64,000 nucleotides of DNA from Mycolicibacterium aichiense (GCF_010726245.1 NZ_AP022561.1:2976001-3040000); one strand, 5' to 3'; counted from the first letter of the stretch, positions 48,861-60,480 are shown. Notes: generated by a model from the letters alone, not told the origin. Translations and numbers: made by a program.

Positions 48861-49607
48861 TCAGCGGTCGAGAACGTCTCGTACAGCGGACTTGATCAGC
48901 GACGTATGCAACGTGATTGCCAGCGCGGCGACCTCACGCGCCAAGTCGTCCGCGCGATCGCGTGCCCCGGTCTTCGACGCCTTGCCCACCGGGCCGGCGA
49001 TCTGGGCGATCAGATCGGACTGCCGATCGGCCGCGGACCGGAACGCCCGCAGGTGCCGCGGTTCCACTCCGTAATCCCCCAGCGCTCGCGCACACTGTGC
49101 GATCACCACCGAATACTCGTCGAACAGCCCGCCCGGGCCGGTGGTGATCACGCCCGCTTTGCACAGCGCGGTCAGCAACTCCTCGCCAACGCCGGAGCGT
49201 TCCAGCAGATCTTCACGGCTCAGCCGCACCTGGGTGCGCGCTACGTCGGTCTCGGCGTCGGCGTCGTCACCGACTTGGCTGCCGTCCGCCACCGTCACCA
49301 AACGCGGTACGGCGTACGGCGATCCGACGTGTGGCAGTTCGCCGTCCGGCTGGGCGTCGAGCTGAGCCTTGATGACCTTCAGCGGCAGATAGTGGTCGCG
49401 CTGCGCGGTCAGGATGAACCGCAACCGTGCGCAGTCGTACGCGGTGAACCGTCGATACCCCGATGCGCTGCGCTCCGGCGTGACGAGACCTTCGGCTTCC
49501 AAGAATCGAATCTTGGAGATCGTCACGTCCGGGAAGTCCGGTCGCAGCAGGTCCAGGACCGCTCCGATAGACATCCCGGCAAGCGCGGGACTATCGGGGG
49601 CGGTCAC
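48861..49607 (-). CDS. MerR-family regulator, Rv1828-like
   Basis: 248 residues from GTG 49607, overlapping the garA stop by one base (TAGTG). N-terminal winged helix: [47 protein letters not shown] (residues ~12-58), and a long helical C-terminal effector/dimer domain. Rv1828, its positional homologue, is a structurally characterised MerR protein with no known small ligand. Coupling to garA suggests it takes part in control of the same central-metabolism operon. Confidence 0.88.
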   Translation of the reverse strand: MTAPDSPALAGMSIGAVLDLLRPDFPDVTISKIRFLEAEGLVTPERSASGYRRFTAYDCARLRFILTAQRDHYLPLKVIKAQLDAQPDGELPHVGSPYAVPRLVTVADGSQVGDDADAETDVARTQVRLSREDLLERSGVGEELLTALCKAGVITTGPGGLFDEYSVVIAQCARALGDYGVEPRHLRAFRSAADRQSDLIAQIAGPVGKASKTGARDRADDLAREVAALAITLHTSLIKSAVRDVLDR

Positions 49608-50074
49608 TAGCTTCCCGGACCACCTTCGTCCTCGGCCGACTTCGGTCCGGTGAGGAACACCAGGCGGAACTTGCCGATCTGGACCTCGTCGCCGTTGGCA
49701 AGGGTGGCCGAGTCGACCGGTTCGCGGTTCACGTAGGTGCCGTTGAGGCTGCCGACGTCGACGACCTGGAATTCGTTGCCGTCCAAGCGGAACTCGGCAT
49801 GCCGGCGGCTCACGGTCACGTCATCGAGGAAGATGTCGGAGTCCGGATGGCGGCCGGCCGACGTCGTCGCCTGGTCCAGCAGGAACCGCGAACCCGCGTT
49901 GGGGCCGCGCTTCACGACCAGCAGCGCCGAGCCGACCGGGAGACCTTCGACCCCGGACACCCCGCTCTCGCCGCTGGTGGCCGCCGGGGCGTCCAGCTCG
50001 TTGAGGAAGTCGGCCCGGAAGACGGACGTCGTCTCCACGGTGACTTCGTCAGAGTTCTGGTCCTTGTCGGTCAC
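49607..50074 (-). CDS. garA: GarA, FHA-domain regulator of central nitrogen/carbon metabolism
   Basis: 155 residues from GTG 50074, preceded by AAGGAGC. The first ~45 residues are flexible and hold the ETTS phospho-motif (Thr15-Thr16 here) targeted by PknB/PknG in M. tuberculosis. The FHA domain is intact: [23 protein letters not shown] with the phospho-binding Arg/Ser and SLNGTYVN. Unphosphorylated GarA binds and regulates 2-oxoglutarate-using enzymes such as glutamate dehydrogenase; phosphorylation makes it fold on itself and switch off. Rv1827 homologue. Confidence 0.96.
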   Translation of the reverse strand: MTDKDQNSDEVTVETTSVFRADFLNELDAPAATSGESGVSGVEGLPVGSALLVVKRGPNAGSRFLLDQATTSAGRHPDSDIFLDDVTVSRRHAEFRLDGNEFQVVDVGSLNGTYVNREPVDSATLANGDEVQIGKFRLVFLTGPKSAEDEGGPGS

Positions 50075-50230
50075 CCGTTGCTCCTTCACTGGCTGCCATG
50101 GCTGCACTTGGCGGGAATCCGCACAAGGCGCCCGTCCGCCTCACCAATCACTTACGACGACCGTACCGCGCAGTGGTCGTCGTTGTGCCCACCACCTCCG
50201 GATCGGTGGCTGGCAGGCACCCTAACAATG

Positions 50231-50626
50231 TCATTCAGTCACTGTGTCCCGATAGGCGTCCGCATCGAGCAACGCCGCCAACCCCTGTTCGAGGGTATCG
50301 CCGTCGACCTGCAACTCCAACAACCACCCCTGACCGTAGGGATCGGAGTTGACCAGTCCGGGGCTGCCTTCCAATTCACCGTTGACGGCAATCACTTTGG
50401 CCGACACAGGGGCGTAGAGGTCGGAAACCGACTTGGTGGACTCCACCTCGCCGAACGACTCACCGGACGTGACGTCGCTGCCCACCTCGGGGAGCTGCAC
50501 GTACACCACGTCACCCAGCGAGGACTGGGCGAAGTCGGTGATACCGACGCGCACGGTGTCGTCACCGGTACGCAGCACCCACTCGTGCTCGGCGGTGTAG
50601 CGCAGGTCGGCTGGGATTTCGCTCAC
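50231..50626 (-). CDS. gcvH: Glycine cleavage system H protein
   Basis: 131 residues from GTG 50626; longer in-frame sequence upstream overlaps the DUF881 gene and is rejected. [32 protein letters not shown] and the lipoylation site [12 protein letters not shown] (Lys ~61) are standard. It carries the aminomethyl group from GcvP to the T-protein; no gcvT is in this window. 156 nt separate it from garA; no gene is seen there. Confidence 0.96.
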   Translation of the reverse strand: MSEIPADLRYTAEHEWVLRTGDDTVRVGITDFAQSSLGDVVYVQLPEVGSDVTSGESFGEVESTKSVSDLYAPVSAKVIAVNGELEGSPGLVNSDPYGQGWLLELQVDGDTLEQGLAALLDADAYRDTVTE

Positions 50627-50648
50627 AGTGCTCCTCGGTGTCGGCTGC

Positions 50649-51410
50649 TCATTTGACGGGCTGAGCGTATTGGCGCGCTTTCGGTTGCCGCAAGGTGGTG
50701 ATGTCCACACGGTCCGACTGCGCGACCGTCATTCGCCCGCCCACCCGTTCGACGCTGTCGACGGCGCCGCCCGGGATGTTCATCGCGGCAGCCAAGGTGG
50801 GCGGATCGCCAATGGCCAGAACAGAATACGGCGGGCTTAGAGTTCGTGTGTCGATCACCAGCGCGCCGGGGCTGCCGACCACCCAGGTGTCGACGCCGAC
50901 GCGGACGGCCTGCTGCCCGGAGCGGATCTCCATCGCCTCGGCGCCGGCGGCTCGCAGTTCGTTGATGACGTCGAGCATGGTTTCGGGTGCGACGCCGGGT
51001 CCGGGATCGTCGATCGTGATCGTCACGCCGGGCCCGGTGGCGGCGACCGTGCCGATCAGGATCGACAGCGCAGCCAGCCTGGCCTGCGCGTTCTGGATCG
51101 CGGCCTGGTCGCTGCTGCCGGCGGTCTGCATGGCCGCGAGGTTGCGCTGAAGATCGGCCACCTCGGTGTTGAGCGTGGCTTCGCGTTGCTGCAGCGAGCC
51201 GAGCAGGACCAGCAGGTCGGCCGGGCGCGCGGTGTCCAGTGCGTCCCCGGTCTCGGTCTGCCGGGCCTGGGTGGCGATCGCCACCCCGAGCATCAGACAC
51301 AGCAGCACGCCGAGCGCGCCGAACATGATCTGCGTGCGGCTGCGGGGCTTGCGTAGCGGCGCCGGCGCCGGGCCCGGCAGTTCGTGGCGGCCGTGTTCGT
51401 CGTCGGTCAC
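50649..51410 (-). CDS. DUF881-family membrane-anchored protein, Rv1825-like
   Basis: 253 residues from GTG 51410, one base after the stop of the small basic protein gene (TGAGGTG); the longer frame overlaps that gene and is rejected. One transmembrane helix near residues 28-45 ([16 protein letters not shown]), a coiled coil (~70-120) and the DUF881 domain ([52 protein letters not shown]). It probably faces the cell envelope. Its paralogue Rv1823-like lies two genes upstream. Function unknown; a link to envelope or divisome assembly is only inferred. Confidence 0.83.
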   Translation of the reverse strand: MTDDEHGRHELPGPAPAPLRKPRSRTQIMFGALGVLLCLMLGVAIATQARQTETGDALDTARPADLLVLLGSLQQREATLNTEVADLQRNLAAMQTAGSSDQAAIQNAQARLAALSILIGTVAATGPGVTITIDDPGPGVAPETMLDVINELRAAGAEAMEIRSGQQAVRVGVDTWVVGSPGALVIDTRTLSPPYSVLAIGDPPTLAAAMNIPGGAVDSVERVGGRMTVAQSDRVDITTLRQPKARQYAQPVK

Positions 51411-51411
51411 C

Positions 51412-51744
51412 TCAGGCCCCGAACAGCCGGCGCCGCAGCGCGGCGGCGTTGCCGAAGATGCGGATGCCCAGCACGACGATGATCGCCGTCGACAGCTGGG
51501 TGCCCACGCCGAGCTGATCGCCGACATAGACGATCAGCGCTGCCACCAGCACGTTGAAAACGAATGAGACCACGAACACCTTCGGGTCGAAGATCTTCTC
51601 CAGGTAGGCCCGCAGCCCGCCGAACACCGCATCGAGCGCGGCGACGACGGCGATCGGCAGGTACGGCTGGATGACCTCGGGGACACTGGGATGCAATACC
51701 AGGCCCAGCACGATGCCGACGATGAGTGCGGCGATTCCGATCAT
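51412..51744 (-). CDS. Small basic protein Sbp (DUF1290), Rv1824-like
   Basis: 110 residues with three hydrophobic helices: MIGIAALIVGIVLGLVLHPSVP, PIAVVAALDAVFGGLRAYLE, FVVSFVFNVLVAALIVYVGDQLG, and a basic C-terminus (RRRLFGA). This is the conserved Gram-positive Sbp family, regularly sandwiched between two DUF881 genes, as here. In other bacteria it is associated with division and peptidoglycan genes; its molecular role is unknown. Confidence 0.9.
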   Translation of the reverse strand: MIGIAALIVGIVLGLVLHPSVPEVIQPYLPIAVVAALDAVFGGLRAYLEKIFDPKVFVVSFVFNVLVAALIVYVGDQLGVGTQLSTAIIVVLGIRIFGNAAALRRRLFGA

Positions 51745-51759
51745 CTGCTGGTGCGCCCC

Positions 51760-52674
51760 TTAACGGCCGATCTGCTTGGCAAATTTAATCTCCCGTACTG
51801 CGCTCGCCGGCAGCGACAGGCCGTCGCCGCTGCTCACGCTGACCCCCACCCCGTAAGACACTTCGAGCAGCCGCAGCCGCTGCAGCCCGCTGCTCCGATC
51901 GAAGGTATCGCGCATCTCGCCCGGCGGCCCCACCGCCAGGATCGTGTACGGGCTGCTGATCGGATGATTGTCGACCAGAATGGCGCCGCCCGCCTGACGG
52001 ATCGTCACGTTGGGCCCCATCCGCACTCCCCCGACCGAGATCGCTTCGGCCCCACTGGCCCACAACGAGTTCACCGCCAGCTGCAGATCGCGATCCAGGA
52101 TGATCTGCCTGCTGCCGGCCACCCGCTGTTTGGACACGTCGGACAGATCGCGCCCCATCCCGGGGTCGGTGACCGTGACGGACAGGCCCGGTCCGATGAC
52201 CGCGGTGGTGGCCGCGGCCAGGCTGAGCGCGTCGAGCCTGCTGAGCAGATCCCGGCCTGCCGCATCGTCGCGCAGCTGGCGGCGCTGGATGGTGTCGGCC
52301 TGGGTGGCCAGCTCGTCGCGGCGCTGGGTGAGCCGGTCGGTGGTGCCTTCGGCGGATCGCACGCTGGCAGCCAGGACCTGCTGGGCGGCGTTGACGCCGG
52401 GCGCGGTGGTCCGGGCTTGCGCGACCGCCGCGGCGAACACCACCGCGATCAACACCGCCGCCACTGCCTGCCAGGCCCGGTCGGCGATCAGTCCGCGGGA
52501 TTGTCCGCTCTTCTCCCGCGCAGCGGCAGCGGCGGCGTAGCCGGGGTCGAGATGTTCGGTGAGCAGCGAGCGCAACAGACCAGGCAGCGGAATGAGGGCA
52601 GGTCGCCGCTCGTGGCGTTCGCTGCGGCCGGCTCGCGGGTCGTAGCCGCCGAGCGCGCTGTCAGGTGCGGGCAT
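51760..52674 (-). CDS. DUF881-family membrane-anchored protein, Rv1823-like
   Basis: 304 residues. A ~65-residue cytosolic N-terminus precedes one transmembrane helix ([19 protein letters not shown], ~68-86). A coiled coil follows (~105-150), then the DUF881 domain ([47 protein letters not shown]). First of a DUF881-Sbp-DUF881 trio. Its start overlaps the pgsA2 3' end by 14 nt, so translation is coupled with phospholipid synthase. Function unknown. Confidence 0.83.
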   Translation of the reverse strand: MPAPDSALGGYDPRAGRSERHERRPALIPLPGLLRSLLTEHLDPGYAAAAAAREKSGQSRGLIADRAWQAVAAVLIAVVFAAAVAQARTTAPGVNAAQQVLAASVRSAEGTTDRLTQRRDELATQADTIQRRQLRDDAAGRDLLSRLDALSLAAATTAVIGPGLSVTVTDPGMGRDLSDVSKQRVAGSRQIILDRDLQLAVNSLWASGAEAISVGGVRMGPNVTIRQAGGAILVDNHPISSPYTILAVGPPGEMRDTFDRSSGLQRLRLLEVSYGVGVSVSSGDGLSLPASAVREIKFAKQIGR

Positions 52675-53257
52675 CGCTGACGCCGGCCTTGGGCAGCGTG
52701 GTCACCACCAGACGGACTTGCAGCAGGTAGAGCACCGCCGACCACAGGTACATGCCGACACCCCACAGCAGGAAGCCCCAGCCGCAGGCGCCGATCACCC
52801 GGCTCCACGTCGCGTCCCACTGGCCGAGCAGCACCAGCGGGAAACCGGACATCAGCGCGAACGTCGCCGCCTTGCCGATGTAGGTGACCGGCAGCGCGGT
52901 GAGCCCGCGGCTGCGCACCACCGGCAAGGTGGCGGCGAGCACCAGATCGCGGCCGACCAGCGTCGCCACCAGCCACCACGGGACCACGCCCGCGAAGCCC
53001 ATCCCCACGGGCACAGCCACCATGTAGACGCGGTCGACCAGCGGGTCCAGCAGGGCGCCGAGCTGTGACGATTGGTTTGGCACCAGGCGGGCGATCTTGC
53101 CGTCGGCCCAGTCGGAGAAGCCGCTGAACATCAGGATCGCCACCGCCCACCCGTACGCATCGGTGGCCAACAGCAGGTACAGGAACACCGGCACCAGCAC
53201 GAGCCGGATCACCGACAAGACGTTCGGGATCGTCAGCACCCGGTCGCGACGGTCCAT
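52661..53257 (-). CDS. pgsA2: CDP-alcohol phosphatidyltransferase PgsA2
   Basis: 198 residues, about five membrane helices. The complete CDP-alcohol phosphotransferase motif is present with Asp49, Asp52-Gly53, Ala56-Arg57, Gly67, Asp71 and Asp75 ([10 protein letters not shown] ... [10 protein letters not shown]). It catalyses transfer of a phosphatidyl group from CDP-diacylglycerol to an alcohol acceptor. M. tuberculosis Rv1822 is annotated as phosphatidylglycerophosphate synthase-like, though the true acceptor is uncertain. It lies between secA2 and the DUF881 trio, 16 nt after secA2. Confidence 0.9.
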   Translation of the reverse strand: MDRRDRVLTIPNVLSVIRLVLVPVFLYLLLATDAYGWAVAILMFSGFSDWADGKIARLVPNQSSQLGALLDPLVDRVYMVAVPVGMGFAGVVPWWLVATLVGRDLVLAATLPVVRSRGLTALPVTYIGKAATFALMSGFPLVLLGQWDATWSRVIGACGWGFLLWGVGMYLWSAVLYLLQVRLVVTTLPKAGVSDART

Positions 53258-53273
53258 GGTGATGAACTTAGCC

Positions 53274-55607
53274 CTAGCGGAAGACCCCGGGCAGGCTCAG
53301 CGCCGACAACGTGTCGTCGTTGAGCGGGTTGTCGTGGACCATGTACGTCCAGGTCGACGTCGGCCGGGCCAGCTTCGAGAGGTCCAAGCCCTGCTCCTCT
53401 TCGAGGATGTTGGCGGTCTCGAAGGTCTGCTGGGCGGCTTCGATGGCGTCGGCCGCCAGGTGCGCGAACGCATCGACGGCCATCCGGTGGAACTCGTCGA
53501 GCGGGTTCTGCCTGCCCAGCGCGCGCAGGTGGATGCTCTCCCGGATGTCGGCCAGGTAGGCCAGGTGGTCGGCCCAGCCGCGGTCGAGGTGGAACAGCAT
53601 GATCTGGCGGCAGATCGTCTCGAGCTGATCGTCGCCGGACTTCTCGGCCAGTTCCTCGTACCGTTCGGGCGACAGCTCTTTGAGCTCGTTGCGGGCCGCC
53701 GGCGTGCTCAGCAGGGTGTTGCGGCGCTCGACGATGATCGCGCGCTGCTGGGCGATGAGCTGGTTGTAGCGCCAGGTGTTGGCGTGGACATCGAGGAGCC
53801 GCCCCTCGGCCACCCGCTGGGCGTGGTCCAGCAGGGCGCCCGCCTTGGGGCTGGTGATCCTGCCGGTCTCGTCGGCCTCGGCGGGCAGCTTGCCCTCGTC
53901 GAGGTGCGCGACGACGACGTCGTCCTCCCAGCTGGCGAAGAACACCGACGAGCCGGGGTCGCCCTGCCGGCCGGCGCGGCCGCGCAGCTGGTTGTCGAGG
54001 CGTTCGGTGCGGTGCCGCCCGGTGCCGATGACATGCAGACCGCCGAGCTCGGCGACTTTATCGTGGTCGGTTTCTTCCGACCCGCCCAACCTGATGTCGG
54101 TGCCGCGGCCGGCCATCTGGGTCGACACCGTGACGGTGCCGAGCTTGCCGGCTTCGGCGATGACGGCGGCCTCTTCCTCGTCGTTCTTCGCGTTGAGCAC
54201 CACCGCCGGGACGCCGCGGCGGACCAGCCGCTCATGCAGCTCTTCAGACTCGGCGACGTCGTGGGTGCCGACCAGAATCGGCTGACCGGTGGCGTGCACC
54301 TCGACGATGTGCTCCATGATCGCCTCGATCTTGGCCGCGGCGGTGATGTAGACGCGGTCGGCGGCATCCTCGCGGATGTTCGGCGTGTTGGGCGGGATCG
54401 GCGAGACACCGAGCTTGTAGAACTGGCGCAGCTGTTCACCGGCGGCCAGCGCGGTGCCGGTCATGCCGCACACCGTCGGGTACCGGTTGATCAGAGCCTG
54501 CACGGTGATGGTGTCCAGCACCTCGCCGGTCTCGGTGGTCTCGATGCCCTCCTTGGCCTCGACCGCGGCCTGCAGGCCGTCCGGCCACCGCTGCAGCGAG
54601 GCGATCCGCCCGCGTGAGGAGTTGATCAGCTGCACGGCGCCGTCGCGGACGATGTAGTGCACGTCGCGCTGCAGAAGCACATGCGCGTGCAGGGCGACGT
54701 TCACCTCGGTCAGCGTGGTGGTGACGTGCTCCTCGGAGTAGAGATCGATACCGCCGAGCGCGGCCTCGAGCTTCTTGGCGCCGGTGTCGGTGAGGTGCAC
54801 GTTGCGGCTGTCGGCATCGGTGTCGTAGTCGATACCTGCCCGCAGATCGCCCACCAGCCGGACGATTTCGACCTTCGGGGTCTCGCGGTGGGTGGTGCCG
54901 GCCAGCACCAGCGGCACCAGGGCCTCGTCGACCAGCACGGAGTCGGCCTCGTCGATCAGCGCGACGTCGGGGTTGGGCGACACCAGATCGGCGACGTCGG
55001 TGACCAGCTGGTCGCGCAGGACGTCGAAGCCGATCTCGTTGACCGAGGCGTAGGTGACATCGCATTCGTAGGCGGCGCGGCGTTCCTGGGCGGTCGACTC
55101 GGCGGTGATCCAGCCCACCGTGAGGCCCATCGACTCGATCAGCGGCGCCATCCACTCTGCGTCGCGGCGGGCCAGGTAGTCGTTGATCGTCACGACGTGG
55201 ACGTTGCGCCCGGCCAGTGCGTAGCCGGCGGCGGCGATGGCACCCGAGAGGGTCTTGCCCTCACCGGTGGCCATCTCGATGACGTCACCGGCGAGCATCC
55301 GCAGGGCACCGGCCAGCTGGACGTCGAACGGGCGCAGGCCGGTGGTGCGCTCCGCGGCTTCGCGGGCGATGGCCAGGAACTGCGGAATGTCGGACGACGA
55401 CGCGAGGTCGCCGAGCTCCAGTAGCTTCGCGGCCTTGGCCAGTTGCTCGTCGTCGAGGCCCTTGGCCTTGTCGTCGAACTCGGCCGAGGCGTTCACCTCG
55501 GCCATCGAATGGGCCTTGGTCTTCTCGGTGGTGGCACCGAGCATGCGCCAGAAGCCCCGGCTGATGCGGCCGGGTCCGGCAACACTGTCCTTGCGAGTTT
55601 TCGCCAC
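53274..55607 (-). CDS. secA2: Accessory Sec translocase ATPase SecA2
   Basis: 777 residues, shorter than housekeeping SecA1 (>900). Walker A ATGEGKTL (Lys118), DEAD-type [16 protein letters not shown], and the helicase-2 motifs [16 protein letters not shown] and [19 protein letters not shown] are intact. The C-terminal zinc-binding SecB site of SecA1 is missing, as in mycobacterial SecA2. It exports a limited set of proteins, including some lipoproteins, through SecYEG. Head gene of the secA2-pgsA2-DUF881-Sbp-DUF881 run. Confidence 0.95.
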   Translation of the reverse strand: MAKTRKDSVAGPGRISRGFWRMLGATTEKTKAHSMAEVNASAEFDDKAKGLDDEQLAKAAKLLELGDLASSSDIPQFLAIAREAAERTTGLRPFDVQLAGALRMLAGDVIEMATGEGKTLSGAIAAAGYALAGRNVHVVTINDYLARRDAEWMAPLIESMGLTVGWITAESTAQERRAAYECDVTYASVNEIGFDVLRDQLVTDVADLVSPNPDVALIDEADSVLVDEALVPLVLAGTTHRETPKVEIVRLVGDLRAGIDYDTDADSRNVHLTDTGAKKLEAALGGIDLYSEEHVTTTLTEVNVALHAHVLLQRDVHYIVRDGAVQLINSSRGRIASLQRWPDGLQAAVEAKEGIETTETGEVLDTITVQALINRYPTVCGMTGTALAAGEQLRQFYKLGVSPIPPNTPNIREDAADRVYITAAAKIEAIMEHIVEVHATGQPILVGTHDVAESEELHERLVRRGVPAVVLNAKNDEEEAAVIAEAGKLGTVTVSTQMAGRGTDIRLGGSEETDHDKVAELGGLHVIGTGRHRTERLDNQLRGRAGRQGDPGSSVFFASWEDDVVVAHLDEGKLPAEADETGRITSPKAGALLDHAQRVAEGRLLDVHANTWRYNQLIAQQRAIIVERRNTLLSTPAARNELKELSPERYEELAEKSGDDQLETICRQIMLFHLDRGWADHLAYLADIRESIHLRALGRQNPLDEFHRMAVDAFAHLAADAIEAAQQTFETANILEEEQGLDLSKLARPTSTWTYMVHDNPLNDDTLSALSLPGVFR

Positions 55608-55865
55608 GGGTCAACGGTACCGTCGGCACGATTCGCCGCCCGATAGCAACCCGGACGTTGAGCAACCGTCGTTATCCGCCCGGACGGCTATCTTTGCTTC
55701 ACTGCCCATGACTCGACCCGGGGGCGGGTCCGACGACACGCCGAATCTCACATTTCGCCCGTCATCTGACACACACGCGCGCCTTCGCCGGGATGCCGGG
55801 GTAGGTTCGCCGGGAAGCCAGCAGATCGGGCGTCGTGTGGTCGGCGCCGCAGGAGGAGAAGCGCG

Positions 55866-57779
55866 TTGGAGAAGTTCACCCCGTCGATGGACTGGGGACA
55901 CGAGCTCGTCCCGTCCTTGATCTGGATTTCCAAAGCGTGGGCGATCAGCGCCGTTTTGAGTCTCATCGTGCTGGTCCTGCTGGCCCGCTACACGGTGTGG
56001 GGCCGGCAGTACTGGCGGATCACCGGGGATTACTTCAAAGGTCGCCAAAGCATCAGGGTGTGGATCTGGATCGCCGTGCTGTTGCTCTCGACGATCATCT
56101 CGGTGCGCCTCGACGTCTTGCTCAGCTACTACAGCAATGACCTGTTCACGTCGCTGCAGGTCGCGTTCCAGGGCGCAGGCGGCGGCAACGAGGAAGTTCG
56201 CCAGTCCGGTATCAACGGATTCTGGGCGGCGCTGATCCTGTTCGGCATCCTGGCGACCATCTACATCAGCCGGGTGATGCTGGACATCTACCTCATGCAG
56301 CGGTTCATCATTCGCTGGCGGGTGTGGCTCACCGACCGGCTCACCTGCGACTGGCTCGACGACCATGCCTACTACCGCACCCGGTTCACCGACACCGACA
56401 TCGACAACCCCGATCAGCGCATCCAGTACGACATCGACATCTTCACCGCCGGGGTGGGGTCCTCGCCGAACACCCCGATGATCGGTAGCTCCAGCACGCT
56501 GCTGTTCGGCGCGATCAACTCGTTGGTGACGGTGGTTTCGTTCACCGTGATCTTGTGGAACCTGTCGGGTCCGCTGACGTTCCTGGGTGTCACCCTCGGG
56601 CACGCGCTGTTCTGGGTGGTGCTGGTCTACGTGCTGGTGGCGACGGTCATCGCGTTCTGGATCGGCCATCCGCTGATCCGGCTCAGTTTCCGCAACGAGC
56701 TCACCAACGCCGTCTTCCGCTACGCGCTGGTCCGGCTGCGTGATTCGGCCGAGGCCGTCGGCTTCTACCGCGGCGAGAACGCCGAGCGGGGCCTGCTGCG
56801 CGCCAAGTTCGCCCAGATCATCGCCAACTACAAGCGCTATGTGAATCGCACGATCGCGCTGACCGGCTGGAACCTGTCGATGAGCCAGATCATCAACCCG
56901 CTGCCGCTGGTGATCCAGGCGCCGCGGCTGTTCGCCGGGCAGATCGACCTCGGTGACGTCACCCAGTCGTCGAGCGCGTTCGGGTCGATCCACGACTCGC
57001 TGTCGTTCTTCCGCAACGCCTACGACTCGTTCGCCTCCTACCGGGCGGCCATCATTCGTCTGCACGGCCTGGTGGAAACCAACGCCGAGGCGCGCGAGCT
57101 GCCCAAGCTGACGACAGTCACCAGCACTGACGGTTCGGTGGAACTGCGCCGCGTCGAGGTCCGCACGCCCAGCGGCAGCCAGCTTGTCGATCCGATCGAC
57201 CTGCGGCTGGAGTCCGGCGAGACACTGGTCATCACCGGGCCCTCGGGCGCGGGCAAGACCACGCTTCTGCGCAGCCTGGCCCAGCTATGGCCGTTCACCT
57301 CGGGCACCCTGTGCCGCCCCGGGGATGACGACACCATGTTCCTGTCGCAGATGCCGTATGTCCCGCTGGGCGACCTGCGGACGGTGGTGTCCTACCCCGC
57401 CACCTCCGGTGAGATCAGCGATGAGGACCTGCAACAGGCGCTGTCCAAGGTCGCTCTGTCGCACTTGACGATCCGCCTCAACGAGTCCCAGGACTGGGCC
57501 AAGGTCCTGTCGCCGGGCGAGCAGCAGCGCATCGCGTTCGCCCGCGTGCTGCTCACCAAACCCAAGGCGGTCTTCCTCGACGAAGCCACCTCGGCGCTCG
57601 ACGAGGGTCTGGAGTTCGCGCTCTACGACATGGTGCGCACCGAGCTACCGGACACCATCCTGGTCAGCGTCAGCCACCGCAGCACCGTCGAGCAGCACCA
57701 CGTCCGGCACCTGGAGCTGCTCGGCGAGGGCCAGTGGCGCCTCGGCCATGTCGAGGGCAACGAGCCGGCAACCGTTTAG
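55866..57779 (+). CDS. Rv1819c-type ABC transporter (SbmA/BacA-like membrane domain fused to ATPase)
   Basis: 637 residues from a TTG start supported by GGAGGAGAAG eight nt upstream. The N-terminal ~380 residues are an SbmA/BacA-type membrane domain ([32 protein letters not shown]). The ATPase has Walker [10 protein letters not shown] from 458, signature LSPGEQQR and Walker [11 protein letters not shown]. tuberculosis Rv1819c is a homodimeric importer with a huge water-filled cavity that takes up cobalamin and hydrophilic antimicrobials such as bleomycin. Divergent from secA2 over 258 nt in which I see no gene. Stop overlaps the convergent flavoprotein gene by 4 nt. Confidence 0.93.
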   Translation: MEKFTPSMDWGHELVPSLIWISKAWAISAVLSLIVLVLLARYTVWGRQYWRITGDYFKGRQSIRVWIWIAVLLLSTIISVRLDVLLSYYSNDLFTSLQVAFQGAGGGNEEVRQSGINGFWAALILFGILATIYISRVMLDIYLMQRFIIRWRVWLTDRLTCDWLDDHAYYRTRFTDTDIDNPDQRIQYDIDIFTAGVGSSPNTPMIGSSSTLLFGAINSLVTVVSFTVILWNLSGPLTFLGVTLGHALFWVVLVYVLVATVIAFWIGHPLIRLSFRNELTNAVFRYALVRLRDSAEAVGFYRGENAERGLLRAKFAQIIANYKRYVNRTIALTGWNLSMSQIINPLPLVIQAPRLFAGQIDLGDVTQSSSAFGSIHDSLSFFRNAYDSFASYRAAIIRLHGLVETNAEARELPKLTTVTSTDGSVELRRVEVRTPSGSQLVDPIDLRLESGETLVITGPSGAGKTTLLRSLAQLWPFTSGTLCRPGDDDTMFLSQMPYVPLGDLRTVVSYPATSGEISDEDLQQALSKVALSHLTIRLNESQDWAKVLSPGEQQRIAFARVLLTKPKAVFLDEATSALDEGLEFALYDMVRTELPDTILVSVSHRSTVEQHHVRHLELLGEGQWRLGHVEGNEPATV

Positions 57780-59254
57780 CCTGCGGCGCGGGCACTTTCA
57801 GCCGCCACCGTGGCGGCGTGCGTTCCCGCCCGCCGGCCGAAGAAGGAGCCCTCCCCCAGCTGGGTGCCGCTGGCATAGCCCTTGCCGTCCTGAGCGATGT
57901 TGGACGCGCACGCGCCCGCCGCATACAGTCCCGGAATCACGCTGCCGTCGGCGCGCAACACCTCGCCGTCGACGTCGGTGGCCAGACCACCGACGGTGAA
58001 GCCGGAGTACATCGCCTTGCCCAGCGTCAGGTCGAAGGCACCCCACGGCCCCTTGTCTTGCGGCGCAAGGAATTCCGGCTGCTTGTGGAACTCCGGATCC
58101 TCGCCCTTGGCGGCGTGCTCGTTGTAGTTGGTGAGCGTCTCGACGAGATTGCCCGTCGGGATGCCCAGCGCGGCCTCCATCTCCTCGACCGTCTCCCAGC
58201 CGTCGATGAAGGTGATCAGCGGGATCTCCGGGCGCTGCATGTGCGCCTCGTCGACGATCAGGTACGCCGCACTGTCGGGCTGATCCATCACGAAACCCGA
58301 CGTGCGCGAATGGTAGGAGTCTTCGGTGACGAACCGCTTGCCCTCCTTGTTGACGATGATTCCGGTCAACAGGATCGACGGCGGGTAAACCGGCGCGGTG
58401 ATGAAGATCTGGTCCATGTGCTTGGTGGCCCCGCCCACCGACTCGCCGAGGCGGATGCCCAGGCCGTCGTCGTAGGTGTTGCCGAGCACAAAGGGCTTCT
58501 CCGCGAGCTTCGGCGTGAGCTTGGCGACCATCTCGGGGTTCATCACGAAACCGCCCGCGGCGATCACCACAGCCTTGGCCCGGATCGACCCGGTCTCGGT
58601 GAACTTCTTCCACGAGACGCCGACCACGGCCCCGTCGTCGACGACGAGATTCGTTGCGCCCGTTTCGTACCGGATCTGCACGCCCAGTTCGGCGGCCCGC
58701 TTGAGCAGCAGGTCGATCACCATCGCCGCACCCTGGGTGTCACCGGGAACCGGGACCTTGTGGCCGCGCGGGGCGGGCACCGCCATGTTCTTGTACGGCC
58801 ACACCTTCTCGTTGCCGGTGAACATCAGCCCCTCGGTGTTGGGCTGGATCACCGCCTTCTCCGGGTAGTAGCTGCGCTCGAACGCGATCCCGAGCTCCTC
58901 GAGCCAGTTGAAATGCTCGACGCTGCCCTCGCAGTAGGCGCGGATCTTGTCGAGTTCGGGCTCGCGTGACACCGCGACGAGGTACTTGTACATCTCTTCG
59001 ACGCTGTCGGTATGCCCGGTGGCCTGCTGGACGGCGGTGCCGCCGCCGAGGTAGAAGTGGCCGCCGGCCATCGAGGTCGTGCCACCTGCGACCGCGGCAC
59101 GCTCGAGCACCAGCACCCGCGCACCGGCGGCCGCCGCGCTGACCGCAGCGCACCCGCCGCCGATGCCGAAGCCGATCACCACGACGTCGACCTCGTCGGA
59201 CCATTCGGTCACATCCGCGGCGGCGACGGTCGCGGGAATGTCCAGGCCACTCAT
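57776..59254 (-). CDS. FAD_binding_2-family flavoprotein (ketosteroid-dehydrogenase-like), Rv1817-like
   Basis: 492 residues. FAD-binding [30 protein letters not shown] (~23-53), [19 protein letters not shown] and a C-terminal [24 protein letters not shown] flavin site. It belongs to the fumarate reductase/3-ketosteroid dehydrogenase superfamily. The C-terminal [21 protein letters not shown] end is as in ketosteroid 1-dehydrogenase relatives, but the substrate is not proven. ATGA overlap with the upstream VOC gene shows coupling. Confidence 0.85.
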   Translation of the reverse strand: MSGLDIPATVAAADVTEWSDEVDVVVIGFGIGGGCAAVSAAAAGARVLVLERAAVAGGTTSMAGGHFYLGGGTAVQQATGHTDSVEEMYKYLVAVSREPELDKIRAYCEGSVEHFNWLEELGIAFERSYYPEKAVIQPNTEGLMFTGNEKVWPYKNMAVPAPRGHKVPVPGDTQGAAMVIDLLLKRAAELGVQIRYETGATNLVVDDGAVVGVSWKKFTETGSIRAKAVVIAAGGFVMNPEMVAKLTPKLAEKPFVLGNTYDDGLGIRLGESVGGATKHMDQIFITAPVYPPSILLTGIIVNKEGKRFVTEDSYHSRTSGFVMDQPDSAAYLIVDEAHMQRPEIPLITFIDGWETVEEMEAALGIPTGNLVETLTNYNEHAAKGEDPEFHKQPEFLAPQDKGPWGAFDLTLGKAMYSGFTVGGLATDVDGEVLRADGSVIPGLYAAGACASNIAQDGKGYASGTQLGEGSFFGRRAGTHAATVAAESARAAG

Positions 59255-59742
59255 TGCTGCTCCTGTTTCACATAGTCGAAGAACGTGCGGATCTCGTCGG
59301 GGATGTAGGCGATTTCGAGGTAGGGCACGCCGGCCGCGGCGGCGGACAGGTAGGCGAACCGCATGCCGCCGGGCATCACCCCGCGGGCGACGACGTCCGT
59401 CGACTCGCCGCCGCCGGTCAGCGCGGCGTCGAACGCGTCGGCGTCGGGGACCTCGATGCAGATGTGGTGCAGCCCGGGGCCGCTCTGGGCGAGGAACTCG
59501 GTGTAGATGCTCTCGCCGCGCGTCGGCGCGATGAGTTCGAGCTGGGTGTCACCGGCGTAGCTCAACGAGATGTCGGCGTTGTAGTCGGCCGGGCTGCCGC
59601 GGTGTTCGCAGGTGTCGGGCCCGAAGTGCACATCGGGCATGCGAATCCATTTTCGGGCCCCGAGCAGCGTCGTCAGCGCCGCCTCGGTGGCATCCAGGTC
59701 GCGGGTCACCCACGCGATCTGGACAGGTGTCTGGTCGGTCAT
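59251..59742 (-). CDS. VOC-superfamily (glyoxalase/dioxygenase-like) protein
   Basis: 163 residues, two beta-alpha-beta-beta-beta modules: VQIAWVTRDLDATEAALTTLLGA, DTQLELIAPTRGES, GLHHICIEVPDADAFDAAL, PGGMRFAYLSAAAAGVPYLEIAYI. Candidate metal ligands are His in LHHIC and the two Glu in LELI and LEIA. VOC proteins include glyoxalases, epimerases (methylmalonyl-CoA) and extradiol dioxygenases. Stop overlaps the flavoprotein start, and it lies 45 nt behind the TetR gene, so all three appear to be one operon. Confidence 0.82.
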   Translation of the reverse strand: MTDQTPVQIAWVTRDLDATEAALTTLLGARKWIRMPDVHFGPDTCEHRGSPADYNADISLSYAGDTQLELIAPTRGESIYTEFLAQSGPGLHHICIEVPDADAFDAALTGGGESTDVVARGVMPGGMRFAYLSAAAAGVPYLEIAYIPDEIRTFFDYVKQEQQ

Positions 59743-59787
59743 CGGTTCGAGGATATCCCCGGGCCGCCGGTGTGGCTAGAACGTGTT

Positions 59788-60480
59788 CTAGTTTTGCGGT
59801 CCCGCGGTCAGCAGCTCGATGGCGAGGTGGAGCTGCTCGTCGAACAACGCCCGAGGATCGGTGAAGGTGTCGGTGCCGTACTGGCCGAATACCTCGAGGC
59901 TGATCGCCCCGATCAGCATGGCCCAGATCGCGGTGCACCGGATCACCAGCGCATCGTCGCCGGGGAAGCCGAACTCGTCCCGCACATGGATCAGGTCGGT
60001 CGACATCGGTTGAGCCACATGGCGTTCAGTGAGGGCGATATCTCCGGTGGCCACCCCGGTGGCGACCGCGTCGAACAGCATGCCGATCACCCGGGTGCCC
60101 GGTCCGGTGGTCAGCTCGGCCGGCGCGTGATAGCCCGGCACCGGGCTGCCGTACAGCAGGGCCCACTCGGCGGGCTGACCCAGCGCCCAGTTGCGGATGG
60201 CGTGGGCGATGGTCGCGACGTCGGCTCGCCAGCCGCCATCGGTGTCCGCCCGCGCCTGCCCGACCGCGTCGGCGAGGTCGGAGTAGGCGTCGACCAGCAG
60301 AAGAGTCAGCAGGGCATCGCGGCTCGCGACGTAGCGGTACACCGCCGAGGACACCATGCCCAGCTCGCGGGCGATGGCCCGCACCGACAGCCCGGCCGCC
60401 CCCACGGTGGCCAGCTGCCTGCGCCCGATCTCGACGATCTGGGCTTCGATGCGTTGCCGCGCGTCCTCCCGTTTCCCCAC
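59788..60480 (-). CDS. TetR-family repressor, Rv1816-like
   Basis: 230 residues. N-terminal helix-turn-helix AGLSVRAIARELGMVSSAVYRYVASRDALLTLLL (residues ~29-62); the remainder is the helical ligand-binding and dimer domain. First gene of a TetR-VOC-flavoprotein run. Divergent from a Ddn-like F420 enzyme gene across a spacer holding two near-identical 15-bp operators (60501 and 60549), so it likely controls both directions. Confidence 0.9.
   Translation of the reverse strand: MGKREDARQRIEAQIVEIGRRQLATVGAAGLSVRAIARELGMVSSAVYRYVASRDALLTLLLVDAYSDLADAVGQARADTDGGWRADVATIAHAIRNWALGQPAEWALLYGSPVPGYHAPAELTTGPGTRVIGMLFDAVATGVATGDIALTERHVAQPMSTDLIHVRDEFGFPGDDALVIRCTAIWAMLIGAISLEVFGQYGTDTFTDPRALFDEQLHLAIELLTAGPQN

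Noticed and set aside
55611..57065. Minus-strand open frame of 484 codons opposite the ABC transporter
   Set aside because: Shadow frame rich in Asp/Arg/His/Gln over a clear SbmA-type membrane domain on the other strand.
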